Positions 5,350-5,501 of a DNA stretch of 5,501 bases are shown here, one piece after another. The notes beneath the pieces are model-generated. The model was not told the origin of the DNA. It ran no database searches and worked only from the letters and a program-made list of their open reading frames with translations. Made by a program: the position numbers and the translations under genes. Within the stretch, counting starts at the first letter, position 1; every line of letters starts with the position of its first letter. Source of the stretch: Thermococci archaeon (GTDB lineage Archaea > Methanobacteriota_B > Thermococci > Methanofastidiosales > B48-G16); NCBI GenBank assembly GCA_003660605.1, contig QMUN01000068.1, positions 1 through 5,501 on the forward strand, written 5' to 3'.

Positions 5350-5501
5350 ATGGTTAAAATATACGAAATAAAAGCAAGAAGCATAATACATAAAACTAAA
5401 ATTCCTGGTGCAGATTGGGGTATAAACTATTATCGTGGCTGTACTCATAGATGCATTTATTGTTATCTAAGATTTCTTTGCAGGTGGAGAAAGCAAAAAG
5501 A
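5350..5501 (+). CDS. SPL-family radical SAM protein, N-terminal part (runs off right edge)
   Basis: The frame is open from ATG 5350 to the window end, giving 50 codons. The radical SAM motif Cys31-x3-Cys35-x2-Cys38 sits in YRGCTHRCIYCYLRF and would hold the [4Fe-4S] cluster that cleaves S-adenosylmethionine. The preceding IHKTKIPGADWGIN stretch and the following CYLRFLCRW match the start of the SplB-like / Rv2578c-type family, whose members usually read NPYRGCxHxCxYCYARF. Here NPY is NYY. The known spore photoproduct lyase repairs a DNA photoproduct, but most archaeal relatives have no assigned substrate, so only the class is called. It sits 169 bases after thiL with its own TATA box, so it is probably a separate transcript. 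Confidence 0.82.
   Translation, partial: MVKIYEIKARSIIHKTKIPGADWGINYYRGCTHRCIYCYLRFLCRWRKQK

Overview
The window looks archaeal. It carries a geranylgeranyl reductase of the archaeal lipid pathway with a small 2[4Fe-4S] ferredoxin directly in front of it, a DUF11-type secreted surface protein, and a soluble multi-PAS histidine kinase with an archaeal-style H-box (GHDVGN). TTTATATA-like boxes stand about 30 bases before start codons. The DNA is AT-rich and arginine is written almost only as AGA/AGG. I cannot place the lineage more precisely; the Fd-GGR pairing recalls methanogen-related Euryarchaeota, but no methanogenesis gene is present.

Layout: (1) 446..1 minus, the N-terminal part of a secreted DUF11 protein running off the left edge. 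(2) 465-609, a divergent intergenic region with promoters for both sides and a palindrome/direct-repeat cluster in front of the kinase. (3) 610-2913 plus, a cytoplasmic PAS-GAF-PAS-PAS-histidine kinase of 767 aa, with no response regulator in the window. (4) 2914-3010, a short gap with a TATA box. (5) 3011-5180 plus, a tight three-gene operon: a 52-aa ferredoxin, geranylgeranyl reductase and thiamine-monophosphate kinase (thiL), joined by two ATGA stop/start overlaps. (6) 5181-5349, an intergenic stretch with three consecutive hairpins and an 8-bp perfect inverted repeat over the TATA box of the next gene. (7) 5350-5501 plus, the start of an SPL-type radical SAM protein running off the right edge.

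How the genes work together: the ferredoxin is probably the electron donor for saturating the isoprenoid chains of membrane lipids by the reductase, and thiL (last step of thiamine diphosphate synthesis) is co-expressed by translational coupling. The kinase is an orphan sensor whose partner and signal cannot be read here. No CRISPR array, insertion sequence, tRNA or rRNA was seen. The least explained parts are the structured 3' region after thiL and the putative operator in front of the kinase.
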